Assembly (NCBI GenBank): GCA_900762325.1
Contig: CAAFGG010000052.1
Location: forward strand, 186,001 to 250,000
DNA: 64,000 nt
From: an uncultured Collinsella sp.
Lineage (GTDB): Bacteria; Actinomycetota; Coriobacteriia; Coriobacteriales; Coriobacteriaceae
Direction: 5' to 3'
Below the pieces are notes generated by a model. That model was not told where the DNA came from and did no database searches. It saw only the letters and a list, made by a program, of their open reading frames with translations. Positions 1 through 7,882 of this stretch are shown in pieces. Every line of letters starts with the position of its first letter. Position 1 is the stretch's first letter. Position numbers and translations under genes: made by a program.

Positions 1-1
1 C

Positions 2-232
2 GGCCACATGATCGGTGCCACGGGCGCCATCGAGGTCATGGCCTGCGCCATGGCGCTCGAGCAGGGCGTGGTGCCGCCGACCATTAACTACCACACGCCC
101 GATCCCGCCTGCGATCTTGACTACACGCCAAATCGCGCGGTTCGCGCCGACCTTACCTGGGCGCTTTCGACCAACCTGGGCTTTGGCGGACACAACGCCG
201 CCATCGCGCTGCGTAGATATACGAGGAGCTAG
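2..232 (+). CDS. fabF: 3-oxoacyl-ACP synthase II, C-terminal end (partial)
   Basis: Only the last 76 codons are present; the gene enters from the left edge. The visible part opens with G-H-M-I-G-A-T-G, the position of the second catalytic histidine of FabF-type condensing enzymes, and ends with the N-L-G-F-G-G-H-N segment that carries the third active-site residue. The enzyme condenses malonyl-ACP with acyl-ACP in type II fatty-acid elongation in the cytoplasm. The stop codon is three bases before accB, so it is the upstream member of the acc operon. FabF rather than FabB is preferred from the operon context; the fragment alone does not separate them. Confidence 0.88.
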   Translation, partial: GHMIGATGAIEVMACAMALEQGVVPPTINYHTPDPACDLDYTPNRAVRADLTWALSTNLGFGGHNAAIALRRYTRS

Positions 233-235
233 AGC

Positions 236-709
236 ATGGATTCCAAAAGACTTGCCGAGATAGCCGATGTTATGGAGGACCGCGGCCTTACGCGCGTGCG
301 CGTTGAGGAGCCCGATGGCACCGCGGTCGAGCTCGAGCGCGCGAGCGCCGCGCAGCCGGTTGCCGTGCCCATGCCCATGCCGAGCGCCATGGCTGCTCCG
401 GTTGTGGCTCCCACAGTCGCGCCTGCCGCACCGGAACCCGCCGCGCAGACACCTGCGGCCGCGCCGGAGCCCAAGGGCATCGAGGTGACCGCTCCCATGG
501 TCGGCGTTTTCTATGCTGCCCCGGCGCCGGGCGACGAGCCGTTTGTGCATGTGGGCTCCAAGGTCAAGGCCGGCGAGACCCTCTGCATCATCGAGGCCAT
601 GAAGGTTCTCAACGAGGTGACGGCCGAGGCAGACGGCGAGGTGCTCGAGATCTGCGTGGCCGACGGTGACCTCGTGGAGTTTGGCAGCTGCCTCATGAGG
701 ATCGGATAG
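236..709 (+). CDS. accB: Biotin carboxyl carrier protein of acetyl-CoA carboxylase
   Basis: The product has 157 residues. It has a short N-terminal helical part (about 1-40), an Ala/Pro-rich flexible linker (about 40-80) and a C-terminal biotinyl domain. The biotin attachment site is E-A-M-K-V with Lys123; the usual motif is AMKM or AMKL, so Val after the lysine is a mild variant. The protein carries CO2 on biotin between AccC and the carboxyltransferase. It starts with ATG three bases after the fabF stop, with a GAGGAG ribosome site inside the end of fabF, which implies translational coupling. Confidence 0.96.
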   Translation: MDSKRLAEIADVMEDRGLTRVRVEEPDGTAVELERASAAQPVAVPMPMPSAMAAPVVAPTVAPAAPEPAAQTPAAAPEPKGIEVTAPMVGVFYAAPAPGDEPFVHVGSKVKAGETLCIIEAMKVLNEVTAEADGEVLEICVADGDLVEFGSCLMRIG

Positions 710-718
710 GTGATATCC

Positions 719-1141
719 ATGAACAAAGAAGAGCTCAAGGAGCTGTTGCCGCATCGCGAGCCGATGCTCTTGCTCGACGAAGCCGAGCTGGTGGGCGACG
801 AGGCCCACGGCAAGATCACGATTACGGGCGACGAGTACTTTTTGCAGGGGCATTTTCCGGGAAACCCGGTCGTCCCCGGCGTGATTCAGTGCGAGATGCT
901 CGCCCAGAACTGCTGCGTGCTGCTGATGGGCGATGAGGAAGCGCGAGGCGCGACGCCGTTCTACACGAGTCTGGACAAGGTTCGCTTTAAGCGTCCGGTG
1001 CGCCCGGGCGACACGGTGGATCTGGTGTGCTCAATCACGCGTGCGCGCGGGCCGTTCCGCTTTGCGACGGGTACTGCGAGCGTCAACGGTGAGGTTTGCT
1101 GCCGCGCCGATATGTCTTTTGCACTCATGCACGAAAGTTAA
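719..1141 (+). CDS. fabZ: 3-hydroxyacyl-ACP dehydratase FabZ
   Basis: The product has 140 residues and a hot-dog fold. The catalytic pair is visible as His45 in G-H-F-P-G-N-P and Glu59 in Q-C-E-M-L-A-Q. It dehydrates 3-hydroxyacyl-ACP in fatty-acid elongation. A GTG at 710 in the same frame would add three residues. ATG 719 is preferred because an AGG lies eight bases upstream and it gives the usual N-terminus. The gene sits between accB and accC, an order seen in Gram-positive acc operons, so elongation and malonyl-CoA supply are co-transcribed. Confidence 0.95.
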   Translation: MNKEELKELLPHREPMLLLDEAELVGDEAHGKITITGDEYFLQGHFPGNPVVPGVIQCEMLAQNCCVLLMGDEEARGATPFYTSLDKVRFKRPVRPGDTVDLVCSITRARGPFRFATGTASVNGEVCCRADMSFALMHES

Positions 1142-1151
1142 GGAAGGCTTC

Positions 1152-2495
1152 ATGTTCGACAAAGTGCTCATCGCCAACCGCGGCGAGGTCGCGGTCCGTG
1201 TTATCCGCGCGTGCCGCGATATGGGCATCAAGACCGTCGCCGTCTATTCCACGGCCGATGCGGACGCGCTGCACGTGCAACTTGCCGACGAGGCGTATTG
1301 CATCGGCGGCCCGCGTCTTGCCGAGAGTTACCTCAACGACGATGCCGTGCTCACCTGTGCCGTAAAGTCGGGAGCTAAGGCAATTCATCCCGGCTATGGC
1401 TTTTTCTCCGAGAAGGCGAGCTTCGTGCGCGACTGCGACAAGTATGGCCTGGCGTTTGTCGGTCCCTCGGCCGAGGTCATCGACAGCATGGGCGACAAAG
1501 ATGCCGCACGTCGAACGGCTGCCGCCGCGGGCGTGCCCATCGTACCGGGTTGCGATTTGCTCAAAAGCCCCGAGGAGGCGACGGCCGAGGCCGAGCGCAT
1601 CGGCTGCCCAGTGCTTATTAAGGCGCGTGCCGGCGGTGGCGGTCGCGGCATTCGCAAGGTCGAGCGCGTGGAAGATGCGGCAAAGGCGTTCATCGAGGCG
1701 CGTGCCGAAGGCGAGGCCGTTTTTGGCGACGGCGAGTGCTACATGGAGAAGTTTGTCGCGCCGGCGCACCATGTTGAGGTACAGATTATGGCCGATAAGC
1801 AGGGCCATGTGTTTTCGCTCGGCGAGCGCGAGTGCTCGGTGCAGCGCCGCAACCAAAAGCTGATCGAGGAGAGCCCCGCGCCGTGCCTCGACGGACACGA
1901 TGATATTCGCGCTCGTATGCACAAGGCTGCGCGCGATTTGGCTCGTGCCGTCGGCTACGAAGGAGCCGGTACCATCGAGTTCCTGTATTCGGACGACGGC
2001 AATTTCTACTTTATGGAAATGAACACGCGCTTGCAGGTGGAGCATCCGGTTACGGAGTTTGTGACCGATACCGATCTGGTCAAGTGGCAGCTGCGTGTGG
2101 CTGCCGGCCAGCCCCTGCCCTTTGAGCAGGAGGACGTGCCGGTTCGCAACCACGCCATGGAGTGCCGCATCAATGCCGAAACGCCGGACTTTCTGCCGTC
2201 ATGCGGAACGGTCATCACGTTGCGTGTGCCGGGTGGTCCGCGCGTGCGCTGGGATTCGGCCATGTTTACCGGTGCGGAAGTTCCGCCGTATTACGACTCC
2301 ATGCTCGGCAAGCTCATCGTGTGCGCGCCCACACGCGACGGCGCTATTCGCAAGATGCGCTCGGCTCTGGGCGAACTCGTGATTGAGGGCGTGAGTGAGA
2401 ACAGCGAGCTACAGCTCGACGTGCTGGCAAACGACGAGTTCTTGTCGGGCATGTATCACACCGATCTGATGGGGCATCTCTATGCTGATGAATAG
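1152..2495 (+). CDS. accC: Acetyl-CoA carboxylase, biotin carboxylase subunit
   Basis: The product has 447 residues, the standard AccC length. The N-terminus F-D-K-V-L-I-A-N-R-G-E is the usual biotin carboxylase start. The ATP-grasp glycine-rich loop A-G-G-G-G-R-G lies at about residues 158-165, and the active-site segment N-T-R-L-Q-V-E-H-P lies near 290. It carboxylates biotin on AccB using ATP and bicarbonate. The frame is open far upstream into fabZ, but ATG 1152 follows an AGGAAGG ribosome site and matches the family. Its 3' end overlaps the start of accDA by 14 bases. Confidence 0.96.
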   Translation: MFDKVLIANRGEVAVRVIRACRDMGIKTVAVYSTADADALHVQLADEAYCIGGPRLAESYLNDDAVLTCAVKSGAKAIHPGYGFFSEKASFVRDCDKYGLAFVGPSAEVIDSMGDKDAARRTAAAAGVPIVPGCDLLKSPEEATAEAERIGCPVLIKARAGGGGRGIRKVERVEDAAKAFIEARAEGEAVFGDGECYMEKFVAPAHHVEVQIMADKQGHVFSLGERECSVQRRNQKLIEESPAPCLDGHDDIRARMHKAARDLARAVGYEGAGTIEFLYSDDGNFYFMEMNTRLQVEHPVTEFVTDTDLVKWQLRVAAGQPLPFEQEDVPVRNHAMECRINAETPDFLPSCGTVITLRVPGGPRVRWDSAMFTGAEVPPYYDSMLGKLIVCAPTRDGAIRKMRSALGELVIEGVSENSELQLDVLANDEFLSGMYHTDLMGHLYADE

Positions 2496-4206
2496 AAAAG
2501 CGAAGACGGTCAATGTCCTTGAGGGGCCGATGACCGAGTCGTGTGCCGAGTTTCCCGCGCGCCACGTGTTTATCAAGTGCCCGGAGTGCCGTCGCGTGAT
2601 CGACGAAGCGCGTCTGCACGACAACCTGGAGGTCTGTCCTCGTTGCGGCAAACACTTTCGTGTGAGTGGCCGCGCGCGCCTGAGCATGACGGTCGACGCG
2701 GGTACCTTTGAGGAATGGGATGCCAATCTGGCATCGGAGGATTTCCTCTCGTTTCCCGGCTATGCCGATAAGCTCAAGGGCGCTGCCGAGCGCTCGGGCG
2801 AGCGCGACGCCGTCGTGTGCGGCAGGGGCAAGGTCTGCGGCTGCGATACCGTGCTTTTCTTTATGGACGCCAACTTTATGATGGGCTCGATGGGCTCCGT
2901 GGTGGGCGAGAAGATTTGCCGCACGTTTGAGCGCGCGACCGAGCTGGGACTGCCGGTCGTTGGCTTTACCGTGTCGGGCGGCGCCCGCATGCAGGAGGGC
3001 GTGACCTCGCTCATGCAGATGGCCAAGATCTCTGCAGCCGTTAGGCGCCACAGCGAGGCGGGCGGTCTGTACATCACGGTGCTCACCGACCCTACGACCG
3101 GTGGCGTGACCGCGAGCTTTGCCATGGAAGGTGACATCATCTTGGCAGAGCCCGATGCTCTGACGGCGTTTGCCGGTCCGCGTGTGATCGAGCAGAACAT
3201 GCACAAGCGCCTGCCCAAGGGATTCCAACGCTCCGAGTTTTTGCTGGAGCACGGCTTTTGCGACGCGGTCGTTCCGCGTGGCGAGATCGCGCTCACGGTG
3301 GGCGAGCTGTTGGCGCTGCACGAAGGGCACATGCCTGGCCTGGGTGCGCCGCACGAGATCGTGCATACGGGGCGTCGCGGCAAAAAGCTGGGACATTTGT
3401 TCAAGCGCACGCCCGCACCAAAGACGGCACTCGAGATCGTCAAGCAGACGCGCTCGGCAGGCCGTGCCACGGCGGGTGAGATGATCTCACTGGGCCTGGA
3501 CGGGTTCGTGGAGCTACACGGCGACCGTTACTTTGGCGATGATGCCGCCGTGGTGGGTGGCATTGGCTGGAAAGACGGACGTCCTGTGACGGTTATCGCC
3601 ATCGAGCGCGGCACTACGACCAAAGAGCGCATGCGCCGCAACTTTGGCATGGCGCATCCCGAGGGCTATCGCAAGGCGCGGCGCCTGATGCGTCAGGCCG
3701 AGAAGTTTGGACGGCCGGTCCTGTGTCTGGTCGATACTTCGGGCGCGTTTTGCGGTATCGGTGCCGAGGAGCGCGGTCAGGGCGAGGCGATTGCCCAGAA
3801 TCTTATGGAGATGAGCGGCCTTAAGACGCCGATCGTTTCGGTAGTGACGGGCGAGGGCGGTTCCGGCGGCGCGTTGGCGCTGTCCGTGGCCGACCGCATC
3901 CTGATGCTCTCGAGCTCGGCCTATTCGGTCGTGAGCCCCGAGGCCTGTGCGTCGATCCTGTGGAAGGATACCGACCGCGCGAATGAGGCCGCCGAGGCGC
4001 TTAAGCTCACAGCCCCCGATCTGCTGGCACTCGGCATTATCGACGGCATTGTCGACGATAGGGGTCTGTCGCATGAGGAGATTGCCGACGCCGTCATGTC
4101 CTCGGCATTCGCAGCCTTCGATGCGCTCGGGCGACTCGACGATGCGACGCTCACAAACCTCCGCTACGAAAAGTACCGAGAAATCGGTAAGTATCGCGTG
4201 ATGTGA
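2482..4206 (+). CDS. accDA: Acetyl-CoA carboxylase carboxyltransferase, beta-alpha fusion
   Basis: One 574-residue frame holds both carboxyltransferase subunits. Residues about 30-300 are AccD-like, with a Cys4 zinc ribbon (Cys33, 36, 52, 55). From about residue 312 the sequence is AccA-like, including F-V-E-L-H-G-D-R and the G-E-G-G-S-G-G-A oxyanion region. The enzyme moves the carboxyl group from biotin to acetyl-CoA. No stop or internal ribosome site separates the halves. The total is shorter than E. coli AccD plus AccA, mostly through a reduced AccA N-terminus. An ATG at 2488 is an alternative start. The stop lies inside a palindromic repeat. Confidence 0.93.
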   Translation: MLMNRKAKTVNVLEGPMTESCAEFPARHVFIKCPECRRVIDEARLHDNLEVCPRCGKHFRVSGRARLSMTVDAGTFEEWDANLASEDFLSFPGYADKLKGAAERSGERDAVVCGRGKVCGCDTVLFFMDANFMMGSMGSVVGEKICRTFERATELGLPVVGFTVSGGARMQEGVTSLMQMAKISAAVRRHSEAGGLYITVLTDPTTGGVTASFAMEGDIILAEPDALTAFAGPRVIEQNMHKRLPKGFQRSEFLLEHGFCDAVVPRGEIALTVGELLALHEGHMPGLGAPHEIVHTGRRGKKLGHLFKRTPAPKTALEIVKQTRSAGRATAGEMISLGLDGFVELHGDRYFGDDAAVVGGIGWKDGRPVTVIAIERGTTTKERMRRNFGMAHPEGYRKARRLMRQAEKFGRPVLCLVDTSGAFCGIGAEERGQGEAIAQNLMEMSGLKTPIVSVVTGEGGSGGALALSVADRILMLSSSAYSVVSPEACASILWKDTDRANEAAEALKLTAPDLLALGIIDGIVDDRGLSHEEIADAVMSSAFAAFDALGRLDDATLTNLRYEKYREIGKYRVM

Positions 4207-4230
4207 CAAAGGGACAGTCCCTTTGTCACA
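4202..4230. repeat. Palindromic element with 13-bp arms, GGGACAGTCCC type
   Basis: Perfect 13-bp arms (TGTGACAAAGGGA and its complement) flank a three-base loop. The element overlaps the accDA stop codon. A degenerate relative lies at 5467-5495, and relatives built on TGTCCCCA occur near 13750-13860, 16016, 16385 and 62680. There is no T-tract. It resembles the short palindromes called REP sequences; that identity is an inference. Confidence 0.8.
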
Positions 4231-4246
4231 TTGGGAAAGGTGTTCC

Positions 4247-5461
4247 ATGTCACAAGTTTCTAAGGCTGCGCTGTCGGAGACGGTAAAAGCAAACGCCATG
4301 GCCGTGGTCGAATATCTGTCCAAAAGCATGATGTCGGCGTTGCCGTTTATTGTCTGCGCCGCGCTGTTCCGTACCGTTGCCGTCATTATGGGCGAAGGCA
4401 TGCTGGGCCTATGGCCTGCCGACTCCGAAATCTATCGGCTGTTCTACAGCTGGCTCTATAACGCCGGTTATTACTTTCTTCCCATCTATCTTGGTTGGGC
4501 CGCCGCCCGCCAGCTCGGCTGCTCGGAACAGCTGGGCATGATGCTGGGCGGCGTCCTCATTGCCCCCGATCTGCTCAAGCTTGTCGATGCCGCGTCGATG
4601 ACAGGTGCATCGATGACTTCCGTGTATGGGCTGCTCCCTGCGCCAGTCAACGATTACACGACGACCGTTATCCCGGTTCTCATTTCGGTTCCTGTGCTAT
4701 GGCAGGTGGAGCGTTTCTTTAAGCGCGTGATCCCCCAGGCCGTGGCGTTCTCGTTCGTTCCGTTTGCGACGATGCTCGTTATGGTTCCGGTGTCCCTGTG
4801 CATTACGGCCCCGGCGGGCAGCTATCTGGGCATGCTGTTGGGACAGCTCATGTTTATGCTCGGCAATTCGGGCGGCATCGTGTCGCTGTTCACGCTCATG
4901 GGGCTTGCGGCGGGCTGGGAGTTTCTTAAGATCGCGGGCGTCAGCAACGTTGTCCTATCGCTCGCCTATGCGCAGTTTATGAGTGTGGGAACGGATTCGT
5001 GCATTCTCATTGCCGCGACAATGGCAACGTTCGCCGTTTGGGGCATGCCCTTTGGCGCGTCGCTCCGTGTTGCGGATAAGGACGAGAAGGCGCTCATGCT
5101 GGGCTATTCGATCTCGGGCGTGCTTGGTGGCGTAAGTGAGCCAGCGCTGTACGGTTGCGGCTTTAAATATGGCAGGTGCCTGACGTGCATGGCTATTGGC
5201 GGTGCCGTCGGAGGCCTTGTTGCAGCCGTGGGCCACGTTACGGCTTATACCATCGGTATGACGAACGTCCTTATGGTTATTGGTTTTGTTACGGGCGGTA
5301 TTTCGAACCTGCTGTGGTGCTGCGTTGCCGGCGGTGTGGCATTTGCGGTGTCTGCGGCGCTGAGCTACTGCTTTGGCGTGGTGCCGGCGAAGGAGCAGAC
5401 GACGGGGGACGGAGCCGATTCGCCCGAAACCTCGAAGAGCGTGGCCGAAGCAAGCGCGTAA
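4247..5461 (+). CDS. Orphan PTS EIIC permease (glucose/beta-glucoside type)
   Basis: The product is a 404-residue membrane protein with about ten hydrophobic segments. The conserved EIIC signature appears as G-G-V-S-E-P-A-L-Y-G around residue 290, matching the G-I-T-E-P-A-I-Y-G motif of this permease family. No EIIA or EIIB domain is fused to it, and none lies nearby, so it must borrow a cytoplasmic EIIB or have lost phosphotransfer. The tail after the last membrane segment is short and acidic. The start is ATG 4247 with GGGAAAGG upstream; an in-frame TTG at 4223 lies inside the palindrome and is unlikely. The substrate cannot be read from the sequence. Confidence 0.82.
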   Translation: MSQVSKAALSETVKANAMAVVEYLSKSMMSALPFIVCAALFRTVAVIMGEGMLGLWPADSEIYRLFYSWLYNAGYYFLPIYLGWAAARQLGCSEQLGMMLGGVLIAPDLLKLVDAASMTGASMTSVYGLLPAPVNDYTTTVIPVLISVPVLWQVERFFKRVIPQAVAFSFVPFATMLVMVPVSLCITAPAGSYLGMLLGQLMFMLGNSGGIVSLFTLMGLAAGWEFLKIAGVSNVVLSLAYAQFMSVGTDSCILIAATMATFAVWGMPFGASLRVADKDEKALMLGYSISGVLGGVSEPALYGCGFKYGRCLTCMAIGGAVGGLVAAVGHVTAYTIGMTNVLMVIGFVTGGISNLLWCCVAGGVAFAVSAALSYCFGVVPAKEQTTGDGADSPETSKSVAEASA

Positions 5462-5499
5462 ATCGATCGACAAAGGGACAGTCCCGCATGTCACATTCC

Positions 5500-5533
5500 A
5501 AGGCCGTGGCCCGTGTGGGTTGCGGCCTTTTTG
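5500..5533 (+). terminator. Rho-independent terminator after the EIIC gene
   Basis: Stem AAGGCCG / CGGCCTT is followed by TTTTT at 5528-5532. It separates the EIIC gene from the CDF transporter. Confidence 0.8.
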
Positions 5534-5611
5534 TATCTGGGGGACAAAGTGGCTACACTACAATCCGTTTGAGCAATAGATATATAGGTAGTACCGTGGG
5601 GGCGGATGTAG

Positions 5612-6766
5612 ATGGTCGAGTGGATTGTTAAGCGTGCGCAGGGCGACCGTGCGCGCGTGGGCACGTTGACGGGCGTGGTGTGTATTCTCGCCAATGTGGC
5701 ACTATGCGCTGCGAAGGGTGCAATTGGCGTGCTGTCGGGATCGGTTTCGATCGTTGCGGATGCCATGAACAACCTGTCCGATGCCAGCTCGAATATCGTG
5801 AGCGTGCTGGGCTTTAAGCTGGCGAGCAAGCCGGCGGACCCCGAGCATCCTTACGGACATGGCCGCTACGAGTATCTTTCGGGTCTGGTCGTGGCGGCGC
5901 TCGTGCTGCTGATTGGCGTTGAGCTGGTGAAGTCCTCGGTCGAGCGCGTCATCCACCCCGAACCTGTCGAGTTCTCGCTTGCCCTGGTGGCAGTTCTAGT
6001 GCTTTCGATGGTCGTAAAGCTCTGGATGGCGGCCCTCAACCAAAAGCTCGGTGACCGTATTGAGTCCGATACACTGCATGCGACGGCTCAGGACTCAAAG
6101 AACGATGTCCTGGCCACGGGTGCTGTGCTGGCGTGCGCGATTGTTTCCCAGGTGACGCATATCAATCTTGATGCATGGGTCGGCCTTGCCGTTGGCGCCT
6201 ATATTGGCTGGAGCGGTTTTGAACTCATCCAGGATACGGTGAGCCCGCTTTTGGGCCAGACGCCCGATCCTAAGCTGGTCAAGCACATTCGAGACAAGAT
6301 CATGAGCTACCCCGGCGTTTTGGGCGTTCACGACCTAATGGTTCACGACTACGGCCCGGGCAGGAAGTTTGCAAGTGCGCATGCCGAGATGGCAGCCGAG
6401 GCCAGCCCGCTGGAAAGTCACGACACGCTCGATAACATTGAACAGTCGTTTAGGGACGAAGATGGCATGATTGTCACGCTTCACTACGATCCCATCGTGA
6501 CCGATGACCCCAAGCTGGCGAGCATGCGCTTGCGCATTCACGCCATGGCCCATGAGATTGATAGCCGCCTCTCGATTCATGACCTGCGCTGCGTGCCGGG
6601 TCCTACGCACACCAACGTGATCTTTGACTGCGTGCGTCCCTCGGATCTGCAGATGAGTGCCGAAGACGTAAAGCACGCGCTGGCACAACGGGTCGAATCG
6701 GAATATCCCAAGTCGATTGCCAAGATTACGATCGACGAAGACTACGTAGGGCATACCCACGAGTAA
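5612..6766 (+). CDS. Cation diffusion facilitator family transporter
   Basis: The product has 384 residues. About six transmembrane segments occupy residues 20-210 and are followed by a cytoplasmic domain. Metal-site residues are visible as D-A-M-N-N-L-S-D in the second helix and H-A-T-A-Q-D-S-K-N-D in the fifth, as expected for proton-coupled efflux of Zn, Fe, Mn or similar ions. The C-terminal part is longer than in minimal CDF proteins and may hold two regulatory repeats. It starts with ATG. The gene is followed after 39 bases by a histidine phosphatase in the same direction. The metal cannot be assigned from the sequence. Confidence 0.88.
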   Translation: MVEWIVKRAQGDRARVGTLTGVVCILANVALCAAKGAIGVLSGSVSIVADAMNNLSDASSNIVSVLGFKLASKPADPEHPYGHGRYEYLSGLVVAALVLLIGVELVKSSVERVIHPEPVEFSLALVAVLVLSMVVKLWMAALNQKLGDRIESDTLHATAQDSKNDVLATGAVLACAIVSQVTHINLDAWVGLAVGAYIGWSGFELIQDTVSPLLGQTPDPKLVKHIRDKIMSYPGVLGVHDLMVHDYGPGRKFASAHAEMAAEASPLESHDTLDNIEQSFRDEDGMIVTLHYDPIVTDDPKLASMRLRIHAMAHEIDSRLSIHDLRCVPGPTHTNVIFDCVRPSDLQMSAEDVKHALAQRVESEYPKSIAKITIDEDYVGHTHE

Positions 6767-6805
6767 GGCTGTGCCGGCAAAGCAGGTTATGCAGAAGGGG
6801 AGAGC

Positions 6806-7432
6806 ATGAAGAAGCTGTATCTACTCCGCCACGGTCAGACGGAGTTCAACGTCAAAAAGCTGGTCCAGGGCCGCTGCGATTCACCGCTGACCGACCTGGG
6901 CCGCAAACAAGCGGGAATGGCAGCCGCATGGCTCAAAGCCCACGGCGTCGTCCCCGACAAAGTGGTCTCATCACCCTTAGGCCGAGCCATGGACACGGCA
7001 AGTCTCGTCGCATGCGAGCTCCTCGGCCCGGACGCAGCAGTCGAGCCCTGCGAAGGCATCATCGAACGCTGCTACGGCTCCTTCGAAGAAGGTCCTCACG
7101 ACGCCCTGCCCACTGACGTCTGGGATCCGGGCGAGGATCTGGTCCCCTTCGGAGGAGAAGGAAGCCGCGCGCTGCAAGAGCGCATGGTAGGCACCCTCAC
7201 CAATCTCATAGGCTCCGAGGGCATCGAAACCCTCCTAGCAGTAAGCCACGGCAGCGCCAGCCGCCAATTCATCAAAGCTGCAGCCCCAGAGGGCTTCGAG
7301 CTCCCAACAAAACTCCCCAACTGCGCCATTATGATTTTCGATTTTGATGAGGCGGAGCCACAAGTAGAGGGCGAGCCAATGCAATGCAAGTTCACCCTCC
7401 AGCAAATAGTGGACCCCCAACAAAGTCATTAG
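6806..7432 (+). CDS. Histidine phosphatase family protein
   Basis: The product has 208 residues. The phosphatase signature L-R-H-G-Q-T-E-F-N sits at residues 7-15, and the second catalytic histidine is in V-S-H-G-S-A-S. These place it in the phosphoglycerate-mutase-like superfamily, most members of which are phosphatases. The substrate is not known. The ATG follows an AAGGGGAGAG ribosome site. Codon use in the second half (more AAC, CTC and AGC) looks a little different from its neighbours, which I note only as an impression. Confidence 0.88.
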   Translation: MKKLYLLRHGQTEFNVKKLVQGRCDSPLTDLGRKQAGMAAAWLKAHGVVPDKVVSSPLGRAMDTASLVACELLGPDAAVEPCEGIIERCYGSFEEGPHDALPTDVWDPGEDLVPFGGEGSRALQERMVGTLTNLIGSEGIETLLAVSHGSASRQFIKAAAPEGFELPTKLPNCAIMIFDFDEAEPQVEGEPMQCKFTLQQIVDPQQSH

Positions 7433-7470
7433 CCTGAGCGAGCAGAGTTAAGCAGACATCAACGTGTCGT

Positions 7471-7621
7471 CTCCCGAGCACGGCGGAGGGCCGGAGAAAT
7501 ATATTAAGGTCATCGCGAGTTCCGCACGCAAAGGAGAGCACTTAATGTGCTCTCCGTCTTGCGCAGGACTGTAGAGCAGGGACCTTAATATATTTCTCCG
7601 GCCCTCCGCCGTGCTCGGGAG
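7471..7621. repeat. Long perfect inverted repeat, 41-bp arms
   Basis: The arms 7471-7511 and 7581-7621 are exact reverse complements over 41 bases. The 69-base middle carries its own hairpin, GGAGAGCAC / GTGCTCTCC (7533-7555), and further imperfect pairing, so the whole 151 bases can fold into one long rod. There is no T-tract and no coding frame. It lies between two transcription units. It could be a miniature mobile element or a strong structured RNA; neither is proven. Confidence 0.9.
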
Positions 7622-7674
7622 CCATCCACGCACTTTACCTGCGTAAACAATGTGAGTGAAATATGAATCTCGAT

Positions 7675-7699
7675 GGATACGCCCGCAGCCGTGTATACT
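7675..7699 (+). promoter_or_regulatory. Candidate promoter motif upstream of rplC
   Basis: A TATACT box at 7694-7699 is preceded by TACGCCC nine bases upstream. The 24-base block 7675-7698 matches 21 of 24 positions at 9540-9563 upstream of rplB, and a looser version precedes rplE (44178-44200). No good TTGACA-like -35 is visible at the normal distance. Confidence 0.5.
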
Positions 7700-7810
7700 A
7701 AACAGCTGTGTGAAACCAGGGGAGTATTCTGGCTGGACAAAATGCCTGCTTAATAGGGTTGTCAGGTAGTCCGGGCGAAATACAAGGCTGGGGAGCACGT
7801 CGTGTAAGTA

Positions 7811-7862
7811 GTGGTCCTCTAGGGGCGTACGCTCGGTGGTGTACGCATTGTCCCAAGACCAC
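7811..7862 (+). promoter_or_regulatory. Folded leader hairpin before rplC
   Basis: Stem GTGGTC (7811-7816) pairs with GACCAC (7857-7862), and inside it GCGTAC (7825-7830) pairs with GTACGC (7841-7846). It ends about 20 bases before the rplC start. Ribosomal protein operons are often controlled by such leaders, with L4 as the regulator in E. coli S10. The role here is inferred from position. Confidence 0.5.
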
Positions 7863-7882
7863 GCGAGAGTTGGGATCATATC

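Larger units (their letters stand above)
7433..7882. other. 450-bp gap before rplC: inverted repeat, promoter and leader
   Basis: No gene is credible here, and in particular rpsJ, which usually precedes rplC, is absent. From left to right the gap holds a 41-bp perfect inverted repeat (7471-7621), a TATACT box at 7694-7699, and a GC-rich leader of about 175 bases ending in a hairpin (7811-7862) just before rplC. Confidence 0.75.
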
